A stretch of DNA of 64,000 bases, taken from the NCBI GenBank assembly GCA_963556495.2, contig OY747705.1:5857501-5921500 (forward strand). The letters are read 5' to 3'. This document shows, one piece after another, positions 1 to 11,479 of this stretch. This DNA comes from Valencia hispanica (lineage: Eukaryota; Chordata; Actinopteri; Cyprinodontiformes; Valenciidae). The translations under genes were made by a program, and so were the position numbers. Below the pieces are notes generated by a model. It made no database searches. It was not told the origin of the DNA and worked only from the letters and a program-made list of their open reading frames with translations. Position 1 is the stretch's first letter. The number at the start of each line of letters is the position of its first letter.

Positions 1-1103
1 CAGCCTGCTGAAAAAACACTCCTCAGGGATATTGGTTCACTGTGACTTGAGAGCATTGCACAGGTGCTGCAGATTTATGGGGAGAATCTTCATGATGCAA
101 ACCCCTTCCTTCCATCTTGTCCCAAAGGTTCAGTATCAGATAAGATCTGGTCATTGGGATGACCATTGCAGTACAGTGACCTCAGCCATGATCAATAAAT
201 CCAGTTTTAAGATTTGTGCCAAGGCAGAATAAGCAATCAAATTTGCAATCTTTAGGAGAAATTTCATTGCTGTTTTTGTCAACCCTAAACCTTTTTTGGT
301 GTTTATTTATACGTATTTTGTGTCAGTTCAAGTTATTGTTAAATTATTGCACAGGATTATCAGATGATCCATTAACTAACTTGTTAGCAAATCCCGTTTT
401 TACTGTGCTGTGAAAGAATCCAGCTGAAATGACCTCAATAATGCAATATCAGACTGATTGTTACAGTATATACGAGAGGTTCAGATGGGGATGAGATCAT
501 TACCATCTCCTGTTAGCCTGAGGAGAGAACGCCACCATCATTGCTTTGCATCAAAATGGTCTCATGTGCAGGAAACTGTTTCATATTGCTGCTGAAAGAA
601 GGGGTTTCATGCTCTGCACTAAAGCACGCCACAGACTCATTGTATTGCATTAGAGAGCGACAGAAAATAAGAGAGACTGATTTGCTCCTTTCCAGAGAGT
701 GTGTGTCGGGCGCTGACTCTGCATTTCCCTGGGCCTGGGATATCTTTTTGGGGTAATGAATGGAGTCGGATGGAGTTGAGATGCATAGAGAGAAGTTTTG
801 GATTCAGCACACAGGCCTTATCATCACATGTTTATAAAAGTAGCTATTAAACATTGATGTACCAGCTGGGAATTAAACTGTAATCTCCCCACTCATTTAT
901 TTAAGTGTTCCAGATACACTCCAATCCAAGCCTTGTGTATTTCAGTTCGTTATTAATACCAACACTTGTTTGTCTATAAACTGAGCCAATAAACGGAAAA
1001 GACTTGTATATATTTTTAAATGTATCAGTTAGTTATCTTTTTAGTGTCTTGCAGTTTTGCATAAGATTATCAATTAATAAAATCACATAAATATTAAACA
1101 GAC
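1..1103. other. No gene or repeat recognised
   Basis: Ordinary AT-rich single-copy-looking sequence. I see no exon with splice sites, no transposon ends and no long simple repeat here. Confidence 0.5.
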
Positions 1104-1395
1104 TTAACAGTATCGACAGTGGTTCAGGAGGTTGGGGTTTGAACCCCGCTCCGTCCCTCTCAGTCTTTGTGTCCTTGGGCAAGATATTTTCCTTGCCTGC
1201 TTGTGGTTGTCAGAGGGCCCCATTGGCACCGACTGAATGGCAACTTCAATTCTGTCAGTGTGCCCCAGGGCAGCTGTGGTTAAAGTCTAGCTTACGACAA
1301 TCAGTGTTTCGCTGGGTGAACAAAGGATTGCAGTGTAAAGTGTTTTGTAGTCCTTGGACTTGATAAAGCACGGTACAAGTACAGGCCATTTATTT
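1104..1395 (+). mobile_element. tRNA-derived SINE-like element, copy 1
   Basis: The copy begins with a tRNA-like head. A B-box-like GGTTTGAACCC lies near 1137. The body has the phrase TGTCCTTGGGCAAGA, and the tail ends GTACAGGCCATTTA. The same order is seen at about 13077 and 46107, which is why I treat it as a dispersed family. The head derives from a tRNA and would carry an internal RNA polymerase III promoter, but this copy is diverged and probably silent. The A box is not clear. SINEs of this kind borrow LINE enzymes to move. Confidence 0.7.
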
Positions 1396-1907
1396 TTTAA
1401 ACGAGACGTCGCATACCTGTGGTCTCTGTAATGTAATAAATAGCTAATAAAGTACTCTTTTTTTAAGTTAATTACTAATTTAAGTAATTCTAGTAAGTAA
1501 ATGTACATTTACTCTGGATATTAATTTGCCTGTGTGATTTTTACCCCTATTTTTCATTTTCACAAATGTAGCCTAATATATTATTTACATTTAAACAATC
1601 TATGCAATGTAGGGCAAGCTGAAATAAAATACACAAGTGATTTCTCAGTATTGGATTAATTCAAACACTGTAGCAACACATTAACTACCAGATGCTGTAC
1701 AGTGCTATGAATGATCGATGTAGTAAAAATTATGTCAAATTCAAGGTGAGAGCTGAGGGTAAACCGCTGTCTTTTCAAGTCTGTTCCAATTAATTTTGCA
1801 GGCTCTTGTGAACTATTATACAAACATACCGAACTTTCAATTCTTGTAGCAGTCAAGGTGACATATGTATCTCACAAATGCCGGTTGATATATATTTTGC
1901 ACATACC

Positions 1908-1990
1908 ATGTGTCACTTTTATGTAATACTTGATTTATCTTTGCTAAACTTAGCAAAGATAAACCAAGTATTGCATAAAAGTATAGACAC
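1908..1990. repeat. Long near-perfect inverted repeat (hairpin)
   Basis: Two arms of about 34 bases, 1913-1947 and 1950-1985, are reverse complements with about two mismatches. They are separated by only 2 bases, and a weaker extension reaches about 1908 and 1990. The apex reads TTGCTAA-AC-TTAGCAA. It could be a snap-back MITE remnant or a transcribed hairpin. It is not part of any element recognised nearby. Confidence 0.8.
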
Positions 1991-3456
1991 AACAGATATC
2001 ATTGCATGAACAAATCTTAAAATAAAATTTAAGCAAATAAAAGACATTAACTTAATTGAGCTGTACCCAGCTATCCATAATGAGTTGCATTGTATTATTT
2101 GTTCTATGTGCCATATTGAAATCTACTATCTATCTGCATAATTTAGAATCTGGCTAACAACAACATGTATTGTATAATTGTAAATAAGAGCTGAAACATA
2201 AATAAAAGGTAATCATTTATTACTGTGTTGCACCTTTAAATCTACAATACTGTAGAGTGAAGTTAAGCTGAATTATTTGTTTTACATCATTATTTTCACT
2301 GAGTAGAACTAGAGAAAATTCTTCAAGCCTAATTTCTGAATGAGTTCCAAGTTTTTCTGTAGTTGAAATGCTAGAGATATTTGCCTTTGTTTTGCGGTTA
2401 TCTATTTAGTTTCACTTAACAGTCAGATGAAAAATAAAACAATACTCAGGTTGTGTTTAAAACGGTTTAAAATACCTTTTTTTTTCTATTCCATGGATTT
2501 ATTCAAGCAAAAATCATTTTTTCCCAAGAAAATAGTTTCAGCTTTGTCATTTTTAAATTGTAAACTATATTCAATCAAAACATTATTTTAAAAAATGACT
2601 CCTTACAATTTAGGAAGGCAACAAGAACATAAACCCCTTGTGAATAAGGATGGTTAGGATGATTATCAATTTGTGTGCATATTTGTTGAACATATCTGTT
2701 GAACTAAAACAACAGGTGAATTCCTTACCCAGCATCCTGAAAATCATTTGACAGAAACAAAACCTCTGTCTGACACAAACTGCTGTGAGTGCCATCAATT
2801 AGCAGACTGAACCAATCAGCAAAGCACACTCAAGGTAACATGCCGGAACACCGCTTTCTGATAATTGGTAAACTGTCCTCCCACTGATTTGATGAATAAC
2901 TGCCGTGTTTGTGGGAAAGAAGATCTTTCATAAAATGGGATCCCTGCCACTTCATCTGAAACGGAAGATTGTGTTCATGAGACATAAAGAGAGGATGGTG
3001 AAGAGCTGGGGAGACGGAAATCCAGAATCTAGGGAGGGAGGAGGGAGGGGGGGGTCAGTGTTCAGTGTGTGGCTCATTAACTCAGTAGATGTAATCAGTG
3101 GGAGGGAGCGGGACATTTTGCCATCGACTAATGAGCAGTATGGGTAGTTTGCTAGTGAATCCTTGCTATATTCTCATTGACTGAACTCTGCTGTCAGGTC
3201 TGATGTAGCACAACTGAAGTGTGTGCAGATGATTATGTTTTCATATTTAGAGATAGACTGGGGTGTTGAAAGAGAGACATGCACAGTAAATGTGATGTCC
3301 TTTGAGAACTGTGAGACATCATATCATGTAGTGGCAGTACTTTCTCTCAAATGCATCACTTTGTTTGAAATGTCACATTAAACGCCCACTGAGTTGTTTG
3401 CATTTAAACCTGAAGTCAACTAGATTTAGCTTTCCTCACCATACTATCAGCTGACA
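1991..3456. other. No gene recognised
   Basis: AT-rich sequence with no recognised transposon end or exon. A G-rich stretch near 3030-3050 is short and unremarkable. Confidence 0.45.
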
Positions 3457-3549
3457 TACAGTGCCTTGCAACCATATTTATACCCTCTGAACTTTGTCTT
3501 GAGTTGTTCATGTTACAACCACACATTTCAGGGTGTATTGTAGTAATAA

Positions 3550-3550
3550 C

Positions 3551-3580
<30 letters not shown>
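3550..3580. repeat. (AAT)n microsatellite
   Basis: About ten AAT units inside the old Tc1 left end. They are followed to about 3664 by a short foreign tail containing TTTATATAGTGC and GCACTTTACA, which resembles the 3' end of a fish retroposon. Confidence 0.9.
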
Positions 3581-3581
<1 letters not shown>

Positions 3582-4025
3582 GATTGCATTTATATAGTGC
3601 TTTTCGAGACCTTCGTAGCACTTTACAGTTCCATTATTCATTCACTCTCACATTCACATATTGTGTTATATGATTTTATAAATAACTACTAAAATAGGGT
3701 CCAACAATGTCTAATTTCATCTCAGTATAAATCCAGCTGTTCTGTGAAGTTGTCAGAAGTTTGTTAGAGAACAAACAGCATCATGCAGACCACAGAATAA
3801 GGCAGACAGGTCAGGGGGAAAGATGTGAAGAAGTTGAAAGCAGGATTTCCACGGATCTTAAGCTTTGAAAATATCACGGAGCTCTGTAAAGACATCTTCT
3901 GAAAATGGAAACAGTGTGACACTACTGCAGAGCTGCCAAGAAGTGGCAATCTACTTAAAATTATAAGTTGGAAAAGGAGAGCTTTAATCAGAGAAGCAGT
4001 CAAGAGGCCCATGGTGACCCTAAAG

Positions 4026-4239
4026 CATGGGTGTCCAGGACTCCAGTCCTTGAGGGCCGGTGTCATGCCAGTTTTAGTTGTGTCTCTGCTCCAACACAAT
4101 GGTCCAACTACCTGCTCAGTAAGTCATAAAGTTCTGCAGAGGTTCCGCTGATGGACAATCATTCGATTCCAGTGTGCAAAATCACGGAAATAGCTAAAAC
4201 ATGCAGGATACCGACTCTTGAGGACTTTGGACACCACTG
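4026..4239. mobile_element. hAT-type MITE inside the old Tc1
   Basis: A 214-bp element. The left end carries GGTGTCCAGGACTCCAG and the right end GAGGACTTTGGACACC, imperfect inverted repeats beginning CA and ending TG. Flanking octamers CCCTAAAG (4018-4025) and CTCTAGAG (4240-4247) match at 6 of 8 positions, as expected for an aged hAT target duplication. It has no coding capacity. A relative with the same plan lies at 45097-45314. Confidence 0.7.
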
Positions 4240-4578
4240 CTCTAGAGCAACTGTAGAAATCCACAGCTCAGGTGGGAAAATCTGTCTAAGGGACAACTAT
4301 CAGGCCTTTATGGAAAAGTGCCAAGAAGAAACCTACTGTTAAAATATGACCAAAATAAGTCTATTTGTGGTTTGGAGCAAACCAAGTAGGGGATATAGCC
4401 AAGTGGAAGGCGGTGTTTTGGTCAGGGGAAACCAAAATGCAACCTTTTGGCCTAGAGGTAAAACTATTATGTGGTGACAAACTAACATTGCACCCTGAAC
4501 ACATCATTCACACGATCAGAAAGGACAGGAAAGCTGGTCAGAGTGCATGGAAAGGTGGATGAAGCAGGGCAATCATAC

Positions 4579-4715
4579 AATGTGATTTCCTGGATTTTTT
4601 TTACATTCTGTCTCTTACAGTTGAAGTGCACCTATAATGAAAATGACAGACCTCTCATCTTTTTAAGTGGGACAACTTGCACAATCGGTGGCTGCCAAAT
4701 TCTTTTTTTGCCTTT
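4579..4715 (+). mobile_element. Tail fragment of a second Tc1-like element
   Basis: The sequence around CTCATCTTTTTAAGTGGG and the following ACTTGCACAAT block are typical of the 3' non-coding end of another fish Tc1 family. They are not part of the surrounding Tc1. No inverted terminal repeat is preserved. Confidence 0.55.
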
Positions 4716-4843
4716 TTTTCGGTCCAGACCTAAGTCTCTTTGACAATTTGAAAAAAAGACATGAAAATGTATGTTTATAGACATTCTCCATCCAGTCTTA
4801 CTGAACCTGTGCTGTTTTGCAAACAACAGGATAAAAAAACTCT

Positions 4844-6032
4844 CAGTGATTTTACATGCAGAGAGAGAAAACCAAATTGTTGCCTTAGTCCGACCGAATT
4901 CGGACTATTGAAATGCATTTATACACCTTAGTCTGGCTAAAGTCGAACTGACTGGCCTACTCTTAATCATGCTAACACTACCATATAATGTGGTTAGAAA
5001 GCGGAATTTCGCTGCATGTAAAAAACATCCCAGCTTAATCAAGCTATCTCCAGCATGGCCACCCCCCGTTCCGGAAGTGACGAGATCGAGGAAGTGGGAA
5101 TAACAACATCCATACGATGACAACAGAGTGGCAGCAACGAGTGTAACAATCAAACAGTACAGTACTTATGTTCTGTTTCTGTTCTGTAACGTTGTTGTCG
5201 TCCATTTCTTCATTCATTGTGCATACCCTGCTTTTACTCTGTCTGCTTCACTGCTGCCAGGATCTGTTTACTATCTGTCTGACGCAAAAGAGCACATGTC
5301 GCCACCTACTGTCATGGAGTCGAATGCACTTTTGTTAAATAATTCAATTTACTAAATGAAATGTAAACTAAGAAAAAGGCTTCCATTCTGGTTAAAGAGC
5401 AACTCACCCCCCTACCAGAGTCTTACTCCGCTTACATTACCTGTTTAAAAAATGCTCCAAGAAGAGGTGTTGCCTGGCCGACCAGCGAATGCAAGGGTGG
5501 GGGGGAGGGCTGGGCTTGGTCTGCGCTGTGATTGACATGTTGACAGCAGCGCTGCTGCAGTGGCACAGACAGACAGCAGGAAAGATGGAGAGCAACGTGA
5601 GCTCCTTTGTCTCAATCTTTCTGAGGTGGAAGGATTTCTCTCCACCACCTTCACCAGCAGAAAGAGAAGAAAGGGAGAGAGGTTCTGTGGAGGAGGCGTG
5701 GCCGGAGACTCGGCTTGTTTTATACCCCATAGAGGCAGAGTGGCTGATGTCAGCCCTCACCGCAGAGTAAATAGCAATGTCTGATTCAAATTCAAGTGCA
5801 GTCTGCAGAGTTTTAACCTGAAGAGGGCGCTTCAGTGATGGTTTCTGTTAGAAAACTAATATTTTCACTAAAATTTAAAAAATAATGACCAGACATGTAG
5901 ACAGCACTAATAGAAACACATTTATACAGGTTATCGGCAAAAGAAAAGTTGATTAGGGCGTGAGTTACTCTTTAAAGTATTAGCTCGATTATTGCCCTAA
6001 GCTTGATTTTAGATGTGCATGTAAACACACTG
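4844..6032. mobile_element. 1.2-kb inverted-repeat element inserted in the old Tc1
   Basis: The ends CAGTGATTTTACATGCA (left) and TGCATGTAAACACACTG (right) are inverted repeats with two mismatches. Tc1 homology is lost at about 4843 and resumes at about 6033, which marks this as one insertion. The target duplication is not clean: the best reading is an imperfect 8-mer overlapping the ends. The superfamily is therefore uncertain, with hAT possible. No coding domain was recognised. It hosts the TTAA-flanked element at 5396-5971. Confidence 0.55.
5396..5971 (-). mobile_element. TTAA-flanked non-autonomous element, copy 1
   Basis: The 576-bp element starts AGAGCAACTCACCCCC and ends GGGCGTGAGTTACTCT. 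It is flanked by TTAA on both sides (5392-5395 and 5972-5975). The TTAA duplication suggests piggyBac or Kolobok parentage. On the minus strand it carries TGACATCA (5745-5752) followed by TATAAAA (5718-5724), an arrangement shared with the copy at 35079. Minus-strand frames run through much of the body but match no protein I recognise. Other copies lie at 35079-35593 and 44196-44595. Confidence 0.75.
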
Positions 6033-6146
6033 AGTGTCAAGTTGTGAAAATCTGGTAGAAACCTACCTATCAGGTCTGTAAGTGCTGTGAAAGGAGGTTC
6101 CATATATACACGTTCAGGTGTATGGACAGTTTTACAAGGCACTGCA

Positions 6147-6713
6147 GGAGTGAATCAGCCGTCAGTCCACACTCTTTGATCGGTTTCTGGGTGTAATTTC
6201 ACACATAGCAGCAGCTTGGTGACAGCTTTCAGTTCTCCAGAGAAGCAACAATTTATCACATTTACTCTCTAGGTTGACACATGCTGTCTGCTTTGTGTTG
6301 GCTTGCCTAAAAGGACTTGCTACTAGATTCTGTAAGAAGCAATAGATTTACAGGAAACAACTGTTGCTTTGTATTGCCTTACGCATGTGAACTCCGGTTC
6401 CCACATCTCTGCATTACTTTCTAAACTTGAGCGCTAAATGAATGTATAAATTGTGTTGCACTTGTATCAAATTCATCATATCAAGGCAAAAGTAACGTGT
6501 ACATATAGCAACTCAAGAGTTGCAAAGCTGATTCTTTGGAATGTTTTGGCATCCAAATGCATAGCAGCCTGACTTAGCTGGTGATTAAATGCACAGCAAG
6601 GTTATGGTGGAGCATTATTAACACAACGTTGCACATCTTTTTTCCTTCACCCTTGAAACCGAAGGGAAATACACCAGTTGTGTGAGAGGGGTTTAAAAGG
6701 CAGATTGTCTACA
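6147..6713. other. No gene recognised
   Basis: No transposon end, exon or long repeat was recognised between the two Tc1 elements. Confidence 0.45.
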
Positions 6714-6934
6714 CAGTTGAAACTGGAAGTTTACATGCACCGAATAAAAACACATACACTTTTTTTTTCTCACCGTCTCAGGTTAAATCAGACCAAACGT
6801 CTTTTGGTTAGGTCAGCTAGAATAGCCAACATTATTTCTATTTGCTAAATGCCACAGTAATGAGAGAAAGAATATGTCAGAGATGTTCATTAATATCAAT
6901 ATTAATCATGAATATTAATGTCTTCAAAATCAGA

Positions 6935-7100
6935 AGTTTACATATATTTCCTCAGTATTTGGTAGTGTTGCCTTTTAGCTGTGTGACTTTGGTCAAACAT
7001 TTCAGGTTTCCTTCCAGAAGCTTCTCTCTATAGTTTGTTGGAGTTCTGGCCCATTCCTCCTGACAGAACAGCTGGAACTGGGTCAGGTTTATAGACCTCC
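6935..7100 (-). pseudogene. Tc1 transposase C-terminal remnant
   Basis: Minus-strand translation gives a recognisable C-terminal phrase of fish Tc1 transposase. It includes CQEEWARTPTN, then LLEGN and VTQLKGN, and runs up to the stop. The catalytic DDE core is not preserved in this copy. It is part of the element spanning 6714-8315. Confidence 0.6.
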
Positions 7101-7598
7101 TCTCTCACACACACCTTTTCAGATCTGCCCAGTCTGCAACATGAGAGCTAAACACAAAAACACTAACAGAGTTAGGAAATAAACATGAACAAAGGTCCTG
7201 ATCATTATGGAAGTCAGCACGGGGATTTCCTTTTTCAGGTCTGTTTATGAGACGTTTTAATGCTGAGTTCAACTAAAGTATTTTAAAGGGAGATTTTATG
7301 TTATAAGATGTGAAAAAGATTAGATTCTTTGTTTTGCCCTTAAAGTTTTAGTTTAAAAAAATGACAGAAATGCTTGAACTGCAGCACAGTTATTTATGAA
7401 AATATTTGTGAGTAAAAGTAAATGTGGGTCTGTTTGGCAACTGATTTCTTAAATTATTTTAATTCACCACATAATTCTACACCTTTTGGTTAATAAACAT
7501 GATCAGAATGAAAAAAATGGAATTCAGAAAAATAAAAATTGAAAAAAGTGGAATTTTGGAAGAAAAAAAACAGAATTGGGAAAATAATGAAAGGCATT

Positions 7599-7757
<159 letters not shown>

Positions 7758-7945
7758 AGCTGACAAGTAGCGAATGTTTAGTTTAAAAAAGTTTGGAATG
7801 TTACCGTTCAGTCTAAAAAGGCACATCCCACTGAATCATTTGTAGCGTTTCTCTTCTGATAATCAGACTGAGCAGTCTTGATTAAATGTTACCATTTCAG
7901 TTAATAAACCAAACTTGGAAATAGTGTTAAGACCTAAAACAATAA

Positions 7946-7988
7946 AATGAGCTGTAACAACTTCAAATTTAAGTTGTTACAGCTCATT
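7946..7988. repeat. Perfect 18-bp inverted repeat
   Basis: AATGAGCTGTAACAACTT (7946-7963) is repeated as its exact reverse complement (7971-7988) with a 7-base loop. It lies inside the decayed Tc1 span but outside the recognised Tc1 repeats. Confidence 0.85.
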
Positions 7989-8315
7989 CATTTATTAATC
8001 TGTTTCGATAATCAGGAGATTTACTGCAGAATGCTTGTTCCACTGGTTTGTACAGATAATTAAATACTATCAGGTTCTGAATAGTATTTCAATTCGGGGG
8101 GATGTGAAGAAATGTATGTTCCCTGGGGGGAGGGGGAGGGGGGGCAAGACAGAAAATAATTGAGAACCACTGAGTTAACCTGTCGGTAGTTTTCAAAGTC
8201 ATAACATTCTTTCACTCAGTATTGTGACATTTACCAAATAGAAATAATTTTGGTAATTCTAACTGACCTAAAACAAGAGAAGTTTGGTCTGATTTCAGTT
8301 CAAACAGTGAGAAAA

Positions 8316-9093
8316 TAACCATCATTTATTTTCCTAAGTGCTGATTGGTTGTACCTCCAAGAGCAGAGATAAGATTTTAATAGTGGATTAGATGATTTAA
8401 TGGGTGTATTTTGGTTATGAATGTGCCTAAAGATTTGTAACCTTAGCTCAGTACGGATGTTGGCTAACGTATGAGGAACAGTTCCGGTAAAGAGGAAATT
8501 CAGTGGGAAACAAGAAAAATCCTTTTAAATGAGCTTTCCACCAATGACTGAGAAAAGTCACATACACATTTTTGAGTGAATCACGAGGCGTATACACTGA
8601 AAGTACTTGCCGCAAATTTACAGCGTAGTTCAGTTTTTCTTAGAATAAAAGTATTAGCAACTTTAAGGTTTTCTGTCAGTTTGAGAGAGCTAGTAGAGTT
8701 AGGGCAGGCATTCCTAATGCAAACCCCATCTGCACAACTTCAACAATTTGTGTTGAACAAGGACACTTGATGTACATTTTAATCGAGCTTTCTACCCCCC
8801 ATGGTAATACTGTTCCTGAGTTTTGCTCAGTTGGCAGCTTTTGATATGGACAATGTGACTTCCTGATTTCATTACAAGCTGGCACCTCACCTCCCCCCCA
8901 AAAAAGAAGTTTTCTATTGCTTTCAAGCATATTGAGTCTATAGAGTTTGGTGCCTCACTGTGTGGTGGACAGATAGATACAAGAAAGAAAAAGTGACGAA
9001 GCACTACGGGTGGTTGATACTAGTGGTTAACCCTGAAGTGTGGTGCTAAACTAAAGGGCAGTTTAAACAGGATTACTCTATGCTGTACAGAGT
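8316..9093. other. No gene recognised
   Basis: No recognisable exon or element end. It is plain sequence between the Tc1 remnant and the GATA repeat. Confidence 0.4.

Positions 9094-9186
<93 letters not shown>
9094..9186. repeat. (GATA)n microsatellite
   Basis: About 23 uninterrupted GATA units. Confidence 0.97.
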
Positions 9187-9239
9187 TAAAGTTTTTCAGT
9201 ATTTGCCAAAGAAATAAATAGAAGTAAACTCAGTGTAAA

Positions 9240-9560
9240 GATGATTGAAGCAAGCCGTGTGGTGCATGTATTAAAGCAGAGCATGCCTCCCCATCATAAG
9301 GAGTAACCATATGGGACACATTATGGGCCAACCATGCGGTGTCATCAAAGTGACAGGACACGGTGATTTAGCGCTGCTCGAAGTGGATGGATCCACGCTT
9401 ACCTTCAAAGTCATCTGTCTCCTGGCTCTGTGTGAGTCTAAAAGCCCCCAGGGACACAGTGAAGCATGTTGAGCATTCAAGTACCTCTCAATTGCTGCCT
9501 TTAATTTCCCTTCCACTGCTGGTCTGTCTCCATTAGCTGTGACATTTCTCTGAAATGTGA
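9240..9560. promoter_or_regulatory. Candidate conserved non-coding block (weak)
   Basis: A higher-complexity stretch with balanced base use and no transposon signature, containing AT-rich homeodomain-like cores such as TTTAATTT. It has no splice-flanked open frame. The suggestion rests on composition and the absence of repeat features. It may be nothing. Confidence 0.2.
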
Positions 9561-9761
9561 GGAATACACAATGTGGCAGCTTTTTTTTTTCATAGCAGCC
9601 TTTTCTTAGCTTGCATCTTAGCTTTAGTCGTTTTCTACTGGAAAGGCTTTATTGAAAGTCTGTGGTTGCATATCCCAGAGGAGACAGGGTCATGTGACTA
9701 AACAGTCTAACTGTTGTTTTCTTTTGACATCTGTAATGCATTTTTACTTTTTTGATTTCAC

Positions 9762-9885
9762 CATGGGGCTGCATAGTTGCACAGTTGGTAGCACTGTTGC
9801 CGTGCAACAAAAAAGGTCCTGTTTTCCAATCCTGGCCTTGGACTCCCATGTTCTTCCTAAGCATGTGTGGATCCTCTGCTTATAC
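9762..9885 (+). mobile_element. SINE fragment, left half of an interrupted copy
   Basis: tRNA-like head with GGTAGCACTGTTGCCGTG, then the decayed promoter region and CATGTGTGGATCCTCTGC. It is the same family as the copy at 39001. The copy stops at 9885, where a hAT element begins. It continues at 10637 with CTCCAGCTTCCTCCCACA. Confidence 0.7.
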
Positions 9886-10636
9886 CAGTGTTTCTCAAAC
9901 TTTTTTTATCATTCCCCACTTTGGACAAAGGAGCATACACAAGCCCCCCATGCTTTTATCGCCCCCACAGAATGGTGACCACGCCTGATTTTTAAAGCGT
10001 TTTATTTATTTAAATAGCCGATTTAGTCTACAAGTTTTTAAGGGAATGAATTAGTTGGAAAAAGGGGTTGCGCACTGGTATAAAACCGGCTCAGAAATAT
10101 ATGCTGTCAGTAGTTGCTACATGTAGAACTTCAGCTCACAGTTGGAGAAAATAAAAGTTGTAGTTTTATCACATATACAAAGCTTTCAAAAATACAAAAT
10201 AAAAATAAAAATTAAAAAAATAAAGAGCAAGATACTCATCCCTGTATTTCCTCCGTGGTTGACCGTGTGACTTCTCTGACTCTGAAACGTTCCCTGATCT
10301 TTTTAGATATTTGTACATTTTGTAGATGGAATCTCTGATAATGCGGCTACTTCAGCTTGTTTTGTTCGGCTGCGATATATTCTGACGTCAAACTCCCAGC
10401 CCGATGTTCCAGGTCCCGGTTCTGTTTACAATGATGATCACAATTGCTATTTTATTTGAGTGTGTTTAATTTTGTGAGAGGGGGGAGCTGGTTGATTTCC
10501 TTTACAGTGCAGTGAAACATTCACAACGACAGAATCTAGGGGGGAAACACTATTTAAATCCTGATGATGTCACGCCCCACCTGCAATACCTCTGCGCCCC
10601 ACTAGTGGGGCTCGCCCCATAGTTTGAGAAACACTG
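9886..10636. mobile_element. hAT-type non-autonomous element inserted in a SINE
   Basis: The 751-bp element begins CAGTGTTTCTCAAAC and ends GTTTGAGAAACACTG, perfect 15-bp inverted repeats. The flanks GCTTATAC (9878-9885) and GTTTATAC (10637-10644) match at 7 of 8 bases, a hAT-type target duplication. No transposase frame was recognised. The SINE resumes directly after it. Confidence 0.88.
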
Positions 10637-10690
10637 GTTTATACTCCAGCTTCCTCCCACACTCCAACATTACAGATAAAATCTTAAAAT
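10637..10690 (+). mobile_element. SINE fragment, right half of an interrupted copy
   Basis: The phrase CTCCAGCTTCCTCCCACA, which in intact copies follows the region ending at 9885. The rest of this SINE tail has decayed. Confidence 0.6.
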
Positions 10691-11479
10691 ATGTTATATT
10701 TTATATAAGTATTTTGCATAAGATATGATTTACAGATTCCTTTTCTACAGAAATCATGCATATTTTGTATGTAATTAGAGAGCTAAAAATGACAACTGTC
10801 TGAAGAAATAACATTTCTCCGTTCTTTTAAAGAACTAATTTTTATGTGGCCCTTGAGTGCTCTTAACCTCAATTTTTTCCCCTCATGGCAAAATGTTTGG
10901 ATACCACTGACCTAGAAAGAGTGCAAGTCCATCACAGGCAACAATAGTCCAGGGTACCAAGAGGGGTTAAAAGGTTACAAGTATTCACATTTTGTGCTGC
11001 AGGATCATAACCAGGTCGTCAGATAAGTTTCAAAATGTATAAAAGAACAAACGGGAGCAAAAGACAACAAAAAAAGTAAGTAAAGTTTATTTGTTAAGTG
11101 GCTTTAACAGCAGAAATGATCACCAAGAGGTGCTCAGAAAACCAATAAAAAAACTGTTAAAAGTGCCTGGAAAAATACAATAATAGTCAATCAAACAAGC
11201 AACAATAATAAACATTCAACAAAAATCCTGTTTAAACAATCTCACTGTTAATGAGTGGATTTAAACCTTTGTGTGCAACATTAGCAACATGTCCAGTTAG
11301 TCTTTTTACTGGAATCTTCACATGTATGTTAGAGCAGCCACATTCCTCTGTTTGCTGTATTTGCATTACTAAAGCACAACACAAGCACAGCATTAGGAAT
11401 GTTACTTTCTGTTCTGATTGATATATCTGCACACCTGCTTGTGTTGCAATCATTACCTGGTGTGTGTGCTGCAGAGGTA
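10691..11479. other. No gene recognised; possible transposon scraps
   Basis: The stretch near 10845-10915 (GGATACCACTG) resembles a single hAT terminus with no partner. The stretch 11080-11150 resembles the tail of a retroposon. Nothing is firm. Confidence 0.35.

Larger units (their letters stand above)
3783..6110 (+). pseudogene. Tc1 transposase remnant, split
   Basis: Start-region homology begins at the ATG at 3783. It continues as a helix-turn-helix-type N-terminus (about 3783-4020), the region before the catalytic core (4240-4345), a stretch matching the first catalytic block (about 4370-4580) and a C-terminal piece (6033-6110). Each piece has many stops and frame breaks, and no frame is open for more than a few dozen codons. 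In life the enzyme would cut and paste the element at TA dinucleotides through a DDE catalytic triad, but that triad cannot be read here. The identification rests on remembered similarity of the DNA to the fish family, with the order of blocks preserved. It is interrupted by the hAT MITE at 4026-4239, a second Tc1 tail at 4579-4715 and the inverted-repeat element at 4844-6032. Confidence 0.65.
3457..6146 (+). mobile_element. Old Tc1/mariner element opened by several later insertions
   Basis: The left end reads TACAGTGCCTTGCA (3457-3470) and the right end TACAAGGCACTGCA (6133-6146). These are inverted repeats of a well-known fish Tc1 type whose full length is about 1.6 kb. Here it spans 2.69 kb because other DNA sits inside it: an (AAT)n tract with a short foreign tail (3550-3664), a hAT MITE (4026-4239), the tail of another Tc1 (about 4579-4715) and a 1.2-kb inverted-repeat element (about 4844-6032). 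Transposase homology stops at each insertion and resumes after it. After 6033 the segment corresponding to the transposase C-terminus and the right end follows directly. The element is clearly dead. Confidence 0.75.

Noticed and set aside
3764..4099. 111-codon minus-strand frame
   Set aside because: Antisense to the Tc1 transposase remnant and the hAT MITE; the peptide has no recognisable domain.
5437..5784. Overlapping open frames of about 70-107 codons on both strands, possibly a small gene
   Set aside because: They lie inside the TTAA element; the frames are not kept in the copies at 35079 and 44196, so coding is unlikely.
9094..9186. A CRISPR-like or minisatellite array
   Set aside because: Simple tetranucleotide microsatellite with no spacers.
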